This document shows, one piece after another, positions 41,984-52,203 of a stretch of DNA of 64,000 nt (position 1 is its first letter; each line of letters begins with the position of its first letter). The position numbers and the translations under genes are program-made. The notes beneath the pieces are model-generated. The model searched no databases. It saw only the letters and a program-made list of their open reading frames with translations, and had not been told where the DNA came from. The DNA lies in NCBI GenBank assembly GCA_034401795.1, contig CM067359.1, positions 141,981,136 through 142,045,135 on the forward strand, read 5' to 3'. The DNA comes from Chaetoderma sp. LZ-2023a (taxonomy: Eukaryota > Mollusca > Caudofoveata > Chaetodermatida > Chaetodermatidae).

Positions 41984-44953
41984 TTATTTTTTCAAAATCG
42001 ACAAGGCGAGAGGATTAGAGGTGTCACGGAGATAATGGTCTGTAAAACTTGACTCACAGTGCCACTGAGCCACCGACATAATATCATCCACAGGGACCCC
42101 ATTAAATAGGGCAGTGGATGTCACTACGCCGCGGACACTGTGAGCCTTGGCCACGTCAACCTGCTTCCCGGTGGCGGATTTATGGCAAAACTGAATGCAT
42201 TCAACAATCCACCTGGAAATGGTGTCCTTAGAAGCCCTGCCATGGGGTTCAATATATGACAACCATAACGCTGACTGGTCGGTGCGCCACTCCGCCGTAT
42301 GTTGTTTGTACCGGCGCAGCGCCCGGACGGGACACCATGCTTTAGAATTAGGATCATATCTAGTTAAAGCAGGCAAAATAATAGGTTGACCTGGATATTT
42401 CAACGACTGATTTTTAGCCAAGAAATTAATCCTAGGTAGCAGCTTAAGGCCTTCCCCTGAAACCACAAAACGGTCATCCTCGGCTGATAAGGCATGAATT
42501 TCACTCCTACGCCTAGCCGAGGCCGCAGCAATTAAAAACACAGTCTTCAGTGTTAATAGTTTCATAGAAATGGAACTAAGTGGTTCAAAAGGCTTATCAC
42601 CTAGTACTTGAAGCACTAGCGATAAACTCCAAGACGGAATCACCGGTGGATTCCTTGGTCTTAGATTGCCCATGCCTTTAATTAATACATTTAATGTATT
42701 TACTTCATCACTTCCCCTCTTAGCCAAGCAAGGAATAACAGACATTAATGCTGACTTATAACCAGCAATAGAGTTAGGCTTGAGGCTATAGGCATCATAG
42801 AGGTGACAGAGGAAATCAGCTACTACTTGAATAGATGAATCCATTGGATCAATACATCTTTTTGAGCACCATTCTGCAAATCTGTTGATTTTATAATTAT
42901 ATGCTCTGGAGGTTGACCCCCTCCTGGCTTTGGCCATAAACATGGCTGCTTGCTCAGAAAAGCCCTCCTTAATTCTAGATTCCTTGACAACATCCACGCA
43001 GTCAATCTGAACATTGACGGATTGTTGTGAAGGACCTTGCCCTGGAAGATAATATCGTCCATCAGAGGCAGAGGAACCGGATTGCAGACCAGAAGGTTCA
43101 GCAGATCCGTATACCATGATCGGCTTGGCCAATCCGGGGCGATCAGAAGCACTTGGCATTCCTCTTGTCTGATTTTCTGAAGAATTTTTGGAATCAGGAT
43201 TGCTGGAGGGAATGCGTATGCATACATTCTCCCCCAGCTGATAGCTAACGCATCTGTTGCGAAAGCGCTTGGATCCGGAATCGGAGAGACGTACGTCGTC
43301 ATCTTCGCATTCTTCTTTGTTGCGAACAAATCGATGTTGGGTTTCCCCCAATGGTCGAACAGACGATCCGCCACACATTGATTTAGTTGCCATTCCGTGG
43401 GTAAAACACTCATCCTTCGGCTCAATGAGTCTGCTAGCAGGTTTAACCTTCCCGGAATATGAACTGCTTTCAAGGTAATCTGGTGATCCAGACACCAACA
43501 AAGCAGTCTCCATGTCATCATACAGAGACTGGGCGACTTCGTTCCGCCCTGGCGGTTTATGTAAGTCACAACTGTTGAGTTGTCTGAACGAATGAGAACA
43601 ATCTTGCCCTGAACTTTCTGTAAGAAATGTTCCAGGCCCAGGACTACTGCTCTTAGCTCCAGTAGATTTATATGTTCCTTTGACTGTTCCGGATTCCAAA
43701 GCCCTGATATCGTGGACTCTTCCAGGCAAGCCCCCCAGCCCTCCATCGATGCATCTGTATACACAGTCACCTGAGGGTGGGGAGGGGTCAGCATAACCCC
43801 CACCAAGAGATTCTCTGTGAGCAACCACCATTGCAGGTGGTGAATCAGAGGCGCCAACACTGACACGTTCGAGTCCAGCGAACCTGTACTCTGGGTCCAT
43901 TGTGTCATGAGAAACAACTGGATCGGCCGCCTGCGTAAGGCGGCCTGAGGAATGACTGGTTCCAAAGAAACCATCAACCCCAGCATTCTCAAGTAAACCC
44001 GTGCCAGGACATGACGACTGTCGCACACTGACTGAATTAACGAGATGAGTTTTAGCACTCTCTCCTGAGTAGGATAAACATATCCCGTCTCCAGATCGAA
44101 GAACATTCCCAGGTAAACAAACCTCTGGGATGGAGTCAGCTCTGATTTCGGAAAATTTATCATCCAGCCCAAATCCGAGAGAGTTTTCAAAACAATCACC
44201 AGATTGGCCGATAAAGCTTCCTTGTCGTGTGCCTTTAACAGCCAGTCGTCTATGTACGTGTGGACTGCTATGCTTCTCCTGCGGAGGTATGCTGTGATCG
44301 CAAGAACAACACGGGTGAAAACCCGAGGAGCCGTGGAAATTCCGAAGGGCAACACCCTGAATTCCCACTGTCTGCCCTGGAATGCAAATCTCAGGAAGCG
44401 ACAGAAACTCCCGTGGATGGGGATGTGGAAATAAGCGTCCTTCAAATCTATCGACGCCGTCCACATCCCCCTCTCCAACCCCGCCAACACCGAGCGCACC
44501 GTTTCCATCTTGAAACTGGGCGTCTCGATGAACTTGTTCAATGGCTTGAGGTTGAGAATCGGTCTCCACCCTCCGGTGCGTTTTGTTACTAAGAACAGGG
44601 TTGAATAGAAGCCCGGACACCTTTGTGCCGGCTGAATAGCTCCCTTTTGTACGAGGGAATCTATCTCCTCCTCGATACACAACCTTTGCTCTGGATCTCT
44701 CGGAATGGGAGTCCAGACTGGCACTAGAGACAGTCGCGACGGCGGGCCTGTCATCCACTCTGGATGATACCCGACGGAAAGCCATCGCAAGACTAAACGG
44801 TCCTGAGTAAACCGTTCCCACTCTTGCATGTGGTCGGCTAGCCGGCCTCCCACCGGTCCACCTAGGGACCGAGGTGGACACGAGGCATGCAAGAGCGGCA
44901 CTGTCTCCGTCGCCATAAACACCGGAGTGGTTCTTACCGCGGTAACCGTCCCG
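41984..44953 (-). CDS. DIRS tyrosine recombinase frame, copy E (continues gag frame after UGA)
   Basis: The frame is open from the codon after the gag UGA (44954-44956; context UGA-CGG-G) to 41984. The YR domain at the C-terminal end has ASARRRSEIH, HSVR, WH and HYLRD, with a last residue change typical of A/B (ALSILKK). It overlaps RT in a different frame for most of its length. In the mosaic interval the alternate-frame protein differs from C and D (for example GTRQGSFIGQSGD) yet the frame stays open. Confidence 0.9.
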   Translation of the reverse strand, partial: RDGYRGKNHSGVYGDGDSAALACLVSTSVPRWTGGRPASRPHARVGTVYSGPFSLAMAFRRVSSRVDDRPAVATVSSASLDSHSERSRAKVVYRGGDRFPRTKGSYSAGTKVSGLLFNPVLSNKTHRRVETDSQPQAIEQVHRDAQFQDGNGALGVGGVGEGDVDGVDRFEGRLFPHPHPREFLSLPEICIPGQTVGIQGVALRNFHGSSGFHPCCSCDHSIPPQEKHSSPHVHRRLAVKGTRQGSFIGQSGDCFENSLGFGLDDKFSEIRADSIPEVCLPGNVLRSGDGICLSYSGESAKTHLVNSVSVRQSSCPGTGLLENAGVDGFFGTSHSSGRLTQAADPVVSHDTMDPEYRFAGLERVSVGASDSPPAMVVAHRESLGGGYADPSPPSGDCVYRCIDGGLGGLPGRVHDIRALESGTVKGTYKSTGAKSSSPGPGTFLTESSGQDCSHSFRQLNSCDLHKPPGRNEVAQSLYDDMETALLVSGSPDYLESSSYSGKVKPASRLIEPKDECFTHGMATKSMCGGSSVRPLGETQHRFVRNKEECEDDDVRLSDSGSKRFRNRCVSYQLGENVCIRIPSSNPDSKNSSENQTRGMPSASDRPGLAKPIMVYGSAEPSGLQSGSSASDGRYYLPGQGPSQQSVNVQIDCVDVVKESRIKEGFSEQAAMFMAKARRGSTSRAYNYKINRFAEWCSKRCIDPMDSSIQVVADFLCHLYDAYSLKPNSIAGYKSALMSVIPCLAKRGSDEVNTLNVLIKGMGNLRPRNPPVIPSWSLSLVLQVLGDKPFEPLSSISMKLLTLKTVFLIAAASARRRSEIHALSAEDDRFVVSGEGLKLLPRINFLAKNQSLKYPGQPIILPALTRYDPNSKAWCPVRALRRYKQHTAEWRTDQSALWLSYIEPHGRASKDTISRWIVECIQFCHKSATGKQVDVAKAHSVRGVVTSTALFNGVPVDDIMSVAQWHCESSFTDHYLRDTSNPLALSILKK

Positions 44954-45204
44954 TCAGGACCGATAACCACGCCCAGATCCTCGCGCGCCCTGCCCCGCCC
45001 CGCGCGCACCTCGGTGCGCGGGCGGCTGCCTGGCTGACGGCGCCTGAGGAACCTGCGCCCCCCTCGCTGCTGGCCGAATCGCACGCGGCCGAGGCAGACG
45101 CTGCGACGGTGGCTGGCCTCTGACTTGGCCAGCACCACCTCGAGCCTGCAGGGGACGATACGCAGGGGCCGCGGCGCGAACGTTAGCACGACGCAGCACC
45201 TCAA
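42823..45204 (-). CDS. DIRS RT/RNase H/Dam-like methyltransferase polyprotein, copy E
   Basis: 793 residues with the same layout as copy D: DLKDAYF, YIDDWL, RNase H TDAS / LLELRAV / RSDNST / LADSLSR, and Dam-like DLFAT / YAFPP / LLIAP. In the mosaic segment, immediately after YIDDWLLKAH, the sequence changes to DKEALSANLVIVLKTLSDLGW, followed by SQRFVYLGMFF. These changes are conservative and leave the catalytic residues alone. The C-terminus ends inside the YR coding region. Confidence 0.93.
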   Translation of the reverse strand: MRCCVVLTFAPRPLRIVPCRLEVVLAKSEASHRRSVCLGRVRFGQQRGGRRFLRRRQPGSRPRTEVRAGRGRAREDLGVVIGPDGTVTAVRTTPVFMATETVPLLHASCPPRSLGGPVGGRLADHMQEWERFTQDRLVLRWLSVGYHPEWMTGPPSRLSLVPVWTPIPRDPEQRLCIEEEIDSLVQKGAIQPAQRCPGFYSTLFLVTKRTGGWRPILNLKPLNKFIETPSFKMETVRSVLAGLERGMWTASIDLKDAYFHIPIHGSFCRFLRFAFQGRQWEFRVLPFGISTAPRVFTRVVLAITAYLRRRSIAVHTYIDDWLLKAHDKEALSANLVIVLKTLSDLGWMINFPKSELTPSQRFVYLGMFFDLETGYVYPTQERVLKLISLIQSVCDSRHVLARVYLRMLGLMVSLEPVIPQAALRRRPIQLFLMTQWTQSTGSLDSNVSVLAPLIHHLQWWLLTENLLVGVMLTPPHPQVTVYTDASMEGWGACLEESTISGLWNPEQSKEHINLLELRAVVLGLEHFLQKVQGKIVLIRSDNSTVVTYINRQGGTKSPSLCMMTWRLLCWCLDHQITLKAVHIPGRLNLLADSLSRRMSVLPTEWQLNQCVADRLFDHWGKPNIDLFATKKNAKMTTYVSPIPDPSAFATDALAISWGRMYAYAFPPAILIPKILQKIRQEECQVLLIAPDWPSRSWYTDLLNLLVCNPVPLPLMDDIIFQGKVLHNNPSMFRLTAWMLSRNLELRRAFLSKQPCLWPKPGGGQPPEHIIIKSTDLQNGAQKDVLIQWIHLFK

Positions 45205-47826
45205 ACTGCTCGCGCAGCGCCTTCTGGTTATTCACCAGGGTGACCGTCTCCTGGAGGTGTCGACATCCCTCACCTCCAAAAAGACCAGGACCCGTCATAG
45301 GCGTACGCAGTAGCCTATTGTACAGGTCCTGAGACGGGCACAGATTGTCCAGGGCAAACGTGCGTCTTGCCCGGACACTCCTGGTCACCGCCCGAGTCAT
45401 ACAGTCCAGCGCCAGGTTAATACCATCCTGGATGGCTCGCTGGACCGTGACCGGACTTGGCTGGCGCGATGCGGATGCCGTTACTACCCCCTGTAACAGC
45501 TGGGAGACGTGGGACAGAGCGGCAATCGAAGCCCTCCCACTCTCCTCCGCATCACGCAACGCGGTATTCGCCGAACGCAACGCGTTCGAGCACAAGACCC
45601 CCGTGTCAGAACGGGAGCCTGGCCGCGCATCCTCACCCAAAGCCGCGCGGTCATCCATGCTGGGCTTGGGTACCACACCGTACCGCTGGTAATCCAGGGG
45701 CACGATGCGACAACGCCTGGCCACCTCGCGAGGGGCCTTCGCGAGACGTCCACTCGACTTAATGGACGACTCCGCCGCCTTGAACATGTCAACGACATGC
45801 TCCGCCAGCGGCAGAGAAGGCATAGCGTTAGCAGTCGGTTTCCCAGCTAACCACGGCCTGTGGTCACGCTGGCTAGCCGACTGCTCCACGGGCAGATCAG
45901 GCCTAACGCTCACCAACCACTGGCAAGCGTCAGACCAATCCTCCTCCGTGGCTAACTGCGAACGCTCTACAAGACGGGGTCCTTCGTCTTCCTCCTGAGC
46001 GCAAGCAGCAGAGCTTGACGGCGGGTACGCTGATACACCTGGCAAGCCAGGGAAAACATGCGGGCCTGACAGCACCGGCATGACAATATCACTGGTTTGA
46101 CCAGGAGCAGGCACCGTGGCAGAGCGCGGGGTATATACCGCCCCACCACGGGACCGGCCAGCACCAGCAACACCCTCGGCAAGCCGAGGTATGCGGTACC
46201 GCTGGCCATCAGCAGCGCCCTGGGCCACCACCTGAGCCGCGGACTCTACTCCAGGGTGAGTAAAACCGTGGAAGAAGCCGCCTGTATTCCCCGCGAGGGG
46301 TGCACAAACGTCTTCATCCATGTCCACGTCGTCAGACGGCGACCCTAGCAGGTAATCCTCATCACCCTGGTCAGAAAGATTAGACCCTGGGTCAGCAAAG
46401 AGAGCTAACCCGGGCTGACCAGGAACGGTGCCATAGGAGGTACTGGCCACCGCGGCGTGCGGATACCCGTGGACTGATAAGCAGCCCGCGGGTTCCAGCG
46501 ACAACCGTCCACGGTCCCCTCTCGGCGCGGCAATAAGCCTGCTGCCAGGGTCGTGGAACGCCCCCTCTAATGGGGCCACCTCTGAATCGTCGAACAACGG
46601 AAGCGGTCTAAGGAAAACCGATCCAGAGGCGGGGATTACCTGCTCCGAAGCCGATGATGAGGACAGTAAAGGATTTGGTCCAGGAAGCATGCCACGAAGC
46701 AACTCTGGAACCAAATCCTTTACTGTCCTCTTCATCTCTCCCAACATCTCGGTCCGGAAGGCCTCCATATCCACCGCGGACGAGACCTTCCCCTTACCCT
46801 TCCTACTTACAACCTCTCGTTTCCGCTTCTTCTTCTTCTCCTCCTCTACCACCTTGTCCGTCGCCTGTAAGCACAAGAATTCGGACATTAACTCGCCCCC
46901 CCAGTGCTTACATATGTCACAATTAGCCAAGGGACCACAAGGGCTACATTGATAGCAAAGATGAGGCAAGAACTTATCATGTAGAAATCGTCCACAGGAC
47001 GCGCAACCCGGTCCCTGAAACAGGGCAAAGGACGAGGAGTATGAGCAAACTAGTTAAGCTTAGACACTCAAACCAACTCAAAGAGAAGGAAACGATCATA
47101 AAGATCAATATACATCAGAAACCAGCATAGCGACTTGAATTGCTGATAAATACATAGCCAGGCTGATTATGACGTCATTAATCCCGTGACAGGAAAAATT
47201 CGATCCCAACAAAACATCCAAGTGCAAGGACGAATTGTATGCTGAATGGATACGTCGACTACACAACCATCAGATACACATAGATAACTCTTTTCTGGCA
47301 AAAATGTTAATTATCTCCCTTTGCTTCTATAATTAACATCACCACATTATCAATAACTAGATACCTGACACCTTGTATAGACAAACCATCCAACGTGACG
47401 AACCGGAGTACTCCACCACCTGCACGCCTCTTAACTCTCTCCACCTCATGGGGAAGGAATTGGATCAAGAGGGCAAAGTGAGAAGACCTTTATACTAGGC
47501 CTCCAACTCACTGGACATAATTTTTCATTTGGTTAGATAACCTAACAGTGTTAGTAGGAAATGGAACCATGGTGGAGAGAAAACTAACTCTCTGCTGCTG
47601 TGATGCCACCACCTAGCGTCATACAGACCTGTGGACATAAACAGAAAGAGAAATTAGCCTTAGGTAGCACCGAGTTGACATAAACCAACTAACCAAGGCG
47701 CTTATCACGGTAAACGCGAGTCCCGGAAACACAATACACCGGGAAGAAAAACTCGCTAATTTTACTAGAAGTCACCTGATTTAAAGGTCCTAGGTCCCCC
47801 TTTGGCGAAGTGATCCTTCCTGCCAT
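44954..47826 (-). CDS. DIRS gag-like ORF1, copy E (join 47776-47826 and 44954-47014)
   Basis: Exon 1 encodes a 17-residue leader with ITSPKGDLGPLNQ. Exon 2 opens GPGCASCGRFLHDKF and the same seven-Cys cluster. The body is as in D, ending with the Arg/Gly-rich tail RGYRS and UGA. It lacks one Cys codon after MSEFLC that C and D carry (they read LCCLQ), showing that this junction tolerates small in-frame changes. Presumed structural/RNA-binding protein of the retrotransposon particle. Confidence 0.9.
47015..47775 (-). other. Predicted spliceosomal intron in gag, copy E
   Basis: 761 bp with donor CAG|GTGACT and acceptor TTTCAG|GGACCG. TATAAAGG lies at 47487-47494 and TGACGTCA at 47170-47177. 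Confidence 0.75.
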
Positions 47827-48111
47827 CCAAATCAGTGACTATCACTCCAAAATAACACCACTTAAACAGTTTAAGAGTAAGAAAAAGCTTTTGCACAAAA
47901 AGACATGTGTGATCTCTCTGCCAATAATCTAGCAAAGAGGTAGTGCTAGTCTGCGCATGCGCGGTGGTGGGGCTGGCATCCGCCAGACTACGCTCTGACT
48001 CCCTGCCCAGTAGGGGCACCTAACTGTTTTAATCTGAGTGTTTATTGAGTGAAAGCCGATATTTAGTAATATCAAAAGTATTAGGGAGGTAAGTATACTC
48101 TTGAAGTGAAA

Positions 48112-48536
48112 GAAACCAAAGTTTTATTGAGATTGGATAATCCCTTTATGGACTAAATGTCCCTTGAAAAACATTAACAGTCTTCTAATCTTCTAATTCC
48201 TGGTGCAAAATTAACCAATTAATTAAGTCTAAACCGGGTAAAAATAATGGAAAAATTTAAAATCATTTTCATTATGATAGAGACTCAGGATGCAATGATG
48301 GTAGAGATCAAATCTGTAAAGTTTTATTGAGATCGGATAAGCACTTGATGAATTAAATGTACATTGAAAAACTAAAGATTTTCTAATTCTTGGTGCACAC
48401 CGAAGGCCATTTGGAATGCTATGTCGAGGTAATCTGCTTCGCTATGGGCTCGACAAAAATAGCCTTCTCCTGGATGCAAATGTACATTCATTGAGAAAGA
48501 ATGTCAATGCTCTTAAAAGATCTTCACCATAAAGGT
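48112..48536. repeat. Intronic repeat blocks flanking copy E
   Basis: 'aaagttttattgagattggata' (about 48118) and 'aaagttttattgagatcggata' (about 48318) are two copies about 200 bp apart. 'gactcaggatgcaatgatgg' precedes the second and the same words precede copy E on its left, so this is the interrupted repeat. Confidence 0.6.
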
Positions 48537-48942
48537 TAATGGAGATTTTCAGTTTATCCATCCATCATATGACGTCATGATCAACTACATGACGTGTAGG
48601 ATGACGTCATAATCATTACTACATAAATGATTCTATACAGCCCCGTCTTTAACACTTAATAGTCTGACACGTTGTACGAACTGTATGTCTTTGCTATTTA
48701 ATAAACATGCTGTTGAACATATTGAAACTAATTTGACTGGGCGCTGTTGCTGCCATAGACAGCAACAGCACCCAAATTAGTTTCAAAATATTCAACAGCT
48801 TAATCTGTATAGTTTTTCTGGAAATTGATAGTCAGGGAGCTCAAGAGATCATTCAATCCCAACATGAGTGAGGTTTGGGTGGAGCTTAGCTAGATATGAG
48901 CAGGGCATAGCTAAAACTGGAAAGACCCATTGATTAGTTAAT
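48537..48942 (+). mobile_element. MITE-like element (family M), copy c
   Basis: The ends are 'taatggagattttcagttt' and 'aaaactggaaagacccattg'. Two TGACGTCA-type words lie near the left end. The palindrome at 48710-48798 has the tip GCTGTTGCTGCC/AGACAGCAACAGC. 'cccaacatgagtgagg' and 'gtggagcttagctaga' follow. Confidence 0.8.
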
Positions 48943-49414
48943 TAATTAAGTAGAATTTTGAGTGCTTCGTGGCACTGTTGACATTGGAGGGGTTATCATC
49001 TGTCATTAATATCATTCTATTTAGCATCTGTCACTAATGTCTTCATTTAACATGTGTCACTAAAAATGACAAAGTATCAACAGAGGGTTTATTAAATTGT
49101 AAATCCATCAGATATAATTCGCACACTTAATGGACTTTTCAATTTTCAGGACGGAGTTATAATATGTCTCGAGTAATGGACCATATTTATTCTAATTTAG
49201 CCGGCCCTCCAAATTTGTTAAAAGTCTATTTAACATGTGTCACGATTGTTTTCTCAACTGCCCATCGAAAAAGCCCTTGTCCACCTTTAGACCCGTATAT
49301 GTGTTTCTTTGCTAAAAAAGTCTTTTGCTAAAGGCTAATTTGGTTTTTACCTAGATGAAGAATTAGAATTTCTACCTTTCTTGCGTGGCCAAATTAATGT
49401 TAGCTCAACAAAAT
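48943..49414. repeat. USP5-like intron with a reversed family-M fragment
   Basis: 'caacagagggtttattaaattgtaaatccatc' near 49080-49140 is the reverse of the 'tttaataaac…ctgttg' part of the MITE. The rest is unassigned. Confidence 0.5.
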
Positions 49415-49805
49415 AATGGACCTTTCCAAGTTTATCCATCTATCATATGACATAATATGACGTCCTATGACATCATAGTCTACTAAGTGATGTGTACACT
49501 GATGTCATAATCATGACGTCATGAATGAATCAAAATAATCCGTCCATAAGGCTTAATAGTCCGACACCATTTAATAAACATTCTGTTGCATATTTTGAAA
49601 CTAATTTGACTAGGTGCTGTTACTGCCTTAGGCAGCAACAGCACCCAGTCAAATTAGTTTCAAAATATTCAACAGCTTACATGTATAGTTTTCTGGAAAT
49701 TGAGTGTCAGGGAGTTCAGAGATTGATCGATCCCAACATGAGCGCGGTGTGGGTGGGGCTGAGATAAAGATGGGCAGGGCATAGCTAAAACTGGAAAGGG
49801 CCATT
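49415..49805 (+). mobile_element. MITE-like element (family M), copy d
   Basis: The ends AATGGACCTTTCCAAGTTT and AAAACTGGAAAGGGCCATT pair almost fully. The central palindrome at 49583-49675 has 45-bp arms around a 3-base loop. It ends 134 bp from a USP5-like exon boundary. Confidence 0.85.
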
Positions 49806-49939
49806 GGCAGACAGTAATAAGATAAACTATTACTGGTCACCAGAATGATCAATCGAGAAATAGTACTAAGTCTAGTAGTAGTAGTAGATTTTTCAGGCTA
49901 GTGAGCTATATTAAATTTCCAACTCAAGCTACCACTCAC

Positions 49940-50133
49940 CTTGTTTGAAAATCTGGTAGGGTAAACATCACTTGCATCACAGAATTCATGTAACAACTGT
50001 TTCCAAGGTTACGCATGCCAGTAAAACCGGGACCATACAACGGAGTTAATTTGCTGCCTGCTTCCTGGATGACGTCCCATTCAGCCAGACGTTGGTTTGC
50101 ATCAATTTCCAATTCTATCATTGTCTTTTCTGT
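49940..50133 (-). CDS. USP5: USP5/USP13-like deubiquitinase, exon with catalytic Cys box
   Basis: 194-bp exon. Acceptor TTCTTCAG|ACA and donor ACAAG|GTGAGT. It encodes TEKTMIELEID, then GPGFTGMRNLGNSCYMNSV and VMFTLPDFQT. The Cys in GNSCYMNSVMQ is the active-site nucleophile of the USP family. The phase joins correctly to both neighbours. USP5 disassembles unanchored polyubiquitin in the cytosol and nucleus. USP13 is the close paralogue in vertebrates, and invertebrates usually have one gene. Some residues differ from the vertebrate form (Met for Leu), as expected for an invertebrate orthologue. Confidence 0.95.
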
Positions 50134-51026
50134 CTGAAGAAAAGAGTTGCATTGGACATGTGGGAGGTTAATATTCTTAACCCCTAGATCACTGATATTA
50201 CAGATTATTCTATTCTCTTTCATGTGAAAACTGTTATTCGTCTTGGAAACAATGTTGCTGTAGCTGTTGCTACCTAAGATAGCAACATTTTATAAAATGT
50301 ATACCAATCTTTTACTAAGTTTGTAAAAATGAGTCTTGTGACACCAATGTGATTAAGACTAAGCGTTAACGGTTTCACTCATACAGACCATATACATGAT
50401 ATACAAAATGATAAACTAATTATGATACTGAAATTAATTTGACCAGAGACTTAACTGTACATAATTCATTTGAGTTGGGAATAGAATTGGATTTCACATT
50501 TGGATACGGTACGTTATGTTCAGGACACACAAACACACATCAGATTCATCAATTCTGAAAATGAACACCAGCTGCCATGATTGTATTTCTAACTATGAAA
50601 AATGTTTTAACTTAAACGTTTTATAAATCTGAGAATTCAGCCAGTCCTTCTTGATGACCTTTGATCTTAAAATCAAGAGGGTACCTCATGACATCAATGG
50701 CAACATGTTGAAAAACCACATATTTGAAAGAACTCCCATCTTAATTCTTATAGTAATTAACTTGCAGTGCCAAGCCACCTGTTCTTGCTGACAAACTGCT
50801 CATTGTGATTATAGACAGGTTTGACAGTATGGTGCTGCTCACTTGTTTTATGTATGTGATATTGATACACATGTGGTCATACTCACCTGGTCTATAAAGG
50901 TTATGTTGATACACCTATTTTTAAGCTCATCTTTTTTGTGCATGTGATTATGATACCCCTGTGGTCATTGTTTATGCTTAGCTATTCCATGTGCTTGGTA
51001 TGTAAGTAAAAGTGCAAAAAGCTCAC
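50134..51026. other. USP5-like intron, unassigned
   Basis: AT-rich. I see no coding exon or named repeat. Confidence 0.6.
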
Positions 51027-51121
51027 CTTTTCCATGCGTGTGATGTTGATACCCCAGTGTTCGAGATGCTTCTCTAAGAACGGATCCTCCACCATATCAT
51101 CTTCATCATAAGAAAATACAT
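51027..51121 (-). CDS. USP5: USP5/USP13-like deubiquitinase, linker exon
   Basis: 95-bp exon. Acceptor TTTGCAG|AT and donor AAAAG|GTGAGC. With the G from the previous exon it encodes DVFSYDEDDMVEDP, then FLEKHLEHWGINITRMEK. This corresponds to the USP5 stretch between the zinc-finger UBP domain and the first UBA-flanked catalytic segment, where vertebrate sequences also have a YDEDD acidic run followed by a HL-x-H-(F/W)-GI helix. The frame fits the neighbours exactly (in phase 1, out phase 0). Confidence 0.92.
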
Positions 51122-51417
51122 CTGCAAAGACAAGTCAGAACAGGACAATATACATGTATTTAACTACATTAAGCATCGATGATGTCTGTACAAGGCACTG
51201 TTTGTGATAGAGCATGTAAGTTTGTTGTGGCTCAATGGATAAGTGTTTACTGACTGATAATTTTTGGCACGTATCTTGACAATGCTGGATGGAAATCCAG
51301 CATCATAACACCTTCAAGTGTGTTAATCAGCTAACAAATAAATTATATGTTCAGACAACTTAGCAGCACAATCAATCCTGTTTTAAAAGGGTTTTTTTCT
51401 CAGATTACTGTTTTAAA

Positions 51418-51491
51418 GATGATGATGATGATGATGCCGACGACGACGATGATCATCATCATCATAATCATTATCATCATCATCATCATTA
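51418..51491. repeat. (GAT)n/(ATC)n inverted trinucleotide tract
   Basis: Seven GAT units, then GCC-GAC-GAC-GAC-GAT, then ATC units to the right, so the tract is an imperfect palindrome able to fold on itself. Confidence 0.9.
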
Positions 51492-51529
51492 TGAGTGATG
51501 GTGATCTACAGCTGAAGAAGTGAAAACTT

Positions 51530-52060
51530 CTTTCAGGTGCTATCAGTTTTTCGTCAACCATCTCCACTGTGTCATGTCCACTGCGGGCGTCCTAAGCTCC
51601 TGGAGGTTTGTTCTCATCTTTAGTGGACCTAGATTACATTCTTTGAAGTCTGATCGCAAAACACTTAGCAAGCGGATGCTGTGGCGTCCTTCACGTGCCT
51701 GATAGTTGCATCTTGACCTTCATGGAGATTTTAGAGCCACGAATTCCACAACATCCAAGAGGACTGGAAGGAAATATTTCCTGTTACACAGCGAGTTCCA
51801 ATGTCAGTAGAGTTGCAGATGAGGGAACCCAAGATTCTGCTCTTACTCCACTTCTCAGTGCCATCATCCTTCATTTCTGTGATGTCGGATAGGTGTACGT
51901 GGGTGAACTGCGTTTTGGCTTCATTCATGAAGAGGTTTTCCGCCTTGAGCCATTCCGCAGGTATTAGAAGTAGTGTATCAAGAGGACCTTTGGCATGCCT
52001 ATCATTGAGATTGTAAGGTTTAGTCGTGCAGAGTTTCAAAGATCACTTGGTCTAATGAGC
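51530..52060 (-). mobile_element. Probable decayed LINE reverse-transcriptase 3' fragment
   Basis: The minus-strand open frame (51731-52039) contains AEWLKAENLFMNEAKTQF and KSRILGSLICNSTDIGTRC. These resemble the 'N-x2-KT-(E/Q)-F … K-x-LGSL-x5-DI-x-R' block near the end of some non-LTR reverse transcriptases. Past the frame end, continuing leftwards, an 'LRTPAVDMTQWRWL'-like stretch fits the usual C-terminus. No YxDD motif and no tail were seen. The identification is by pattern only. Confidence 0.4.
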
Positions 52061-52203
52061 CATCATCTACTGGCTCCAAAAGTTCTATAGCAGGTAATAA
52101 GGCTATAGAAGGTAATAAGACTGAATATGTCTTTAGTGAACACATCTTCATGATCCATAATGGGGAGATCTGACCAGTCACTTAATTATATGAATTCATA
52201 ATC

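Larger units (their letters stand above)
41067..48111 (-). mobile_element. DIRS1-like YR retrotransposon, copy E (full length, all frames open)
   Basis: Full-length element of 7,045 bp inside a USP5-like intron, in sense orientation. The ends are TAAACGAAATCTAGG and GAAGTGAAA. The ITRs are about 41107-41281 and 47920-48095. Both arms share two private variants (GATATTACTAAAT with ATTTAGTAATATC, and GATTAAAAC). Most of E resembles C and D, but about 43.78-44.25 kb shares bases with copy A, so it looks mosaic. Gag, RT and YR frames are open. Confidence 0.96.
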
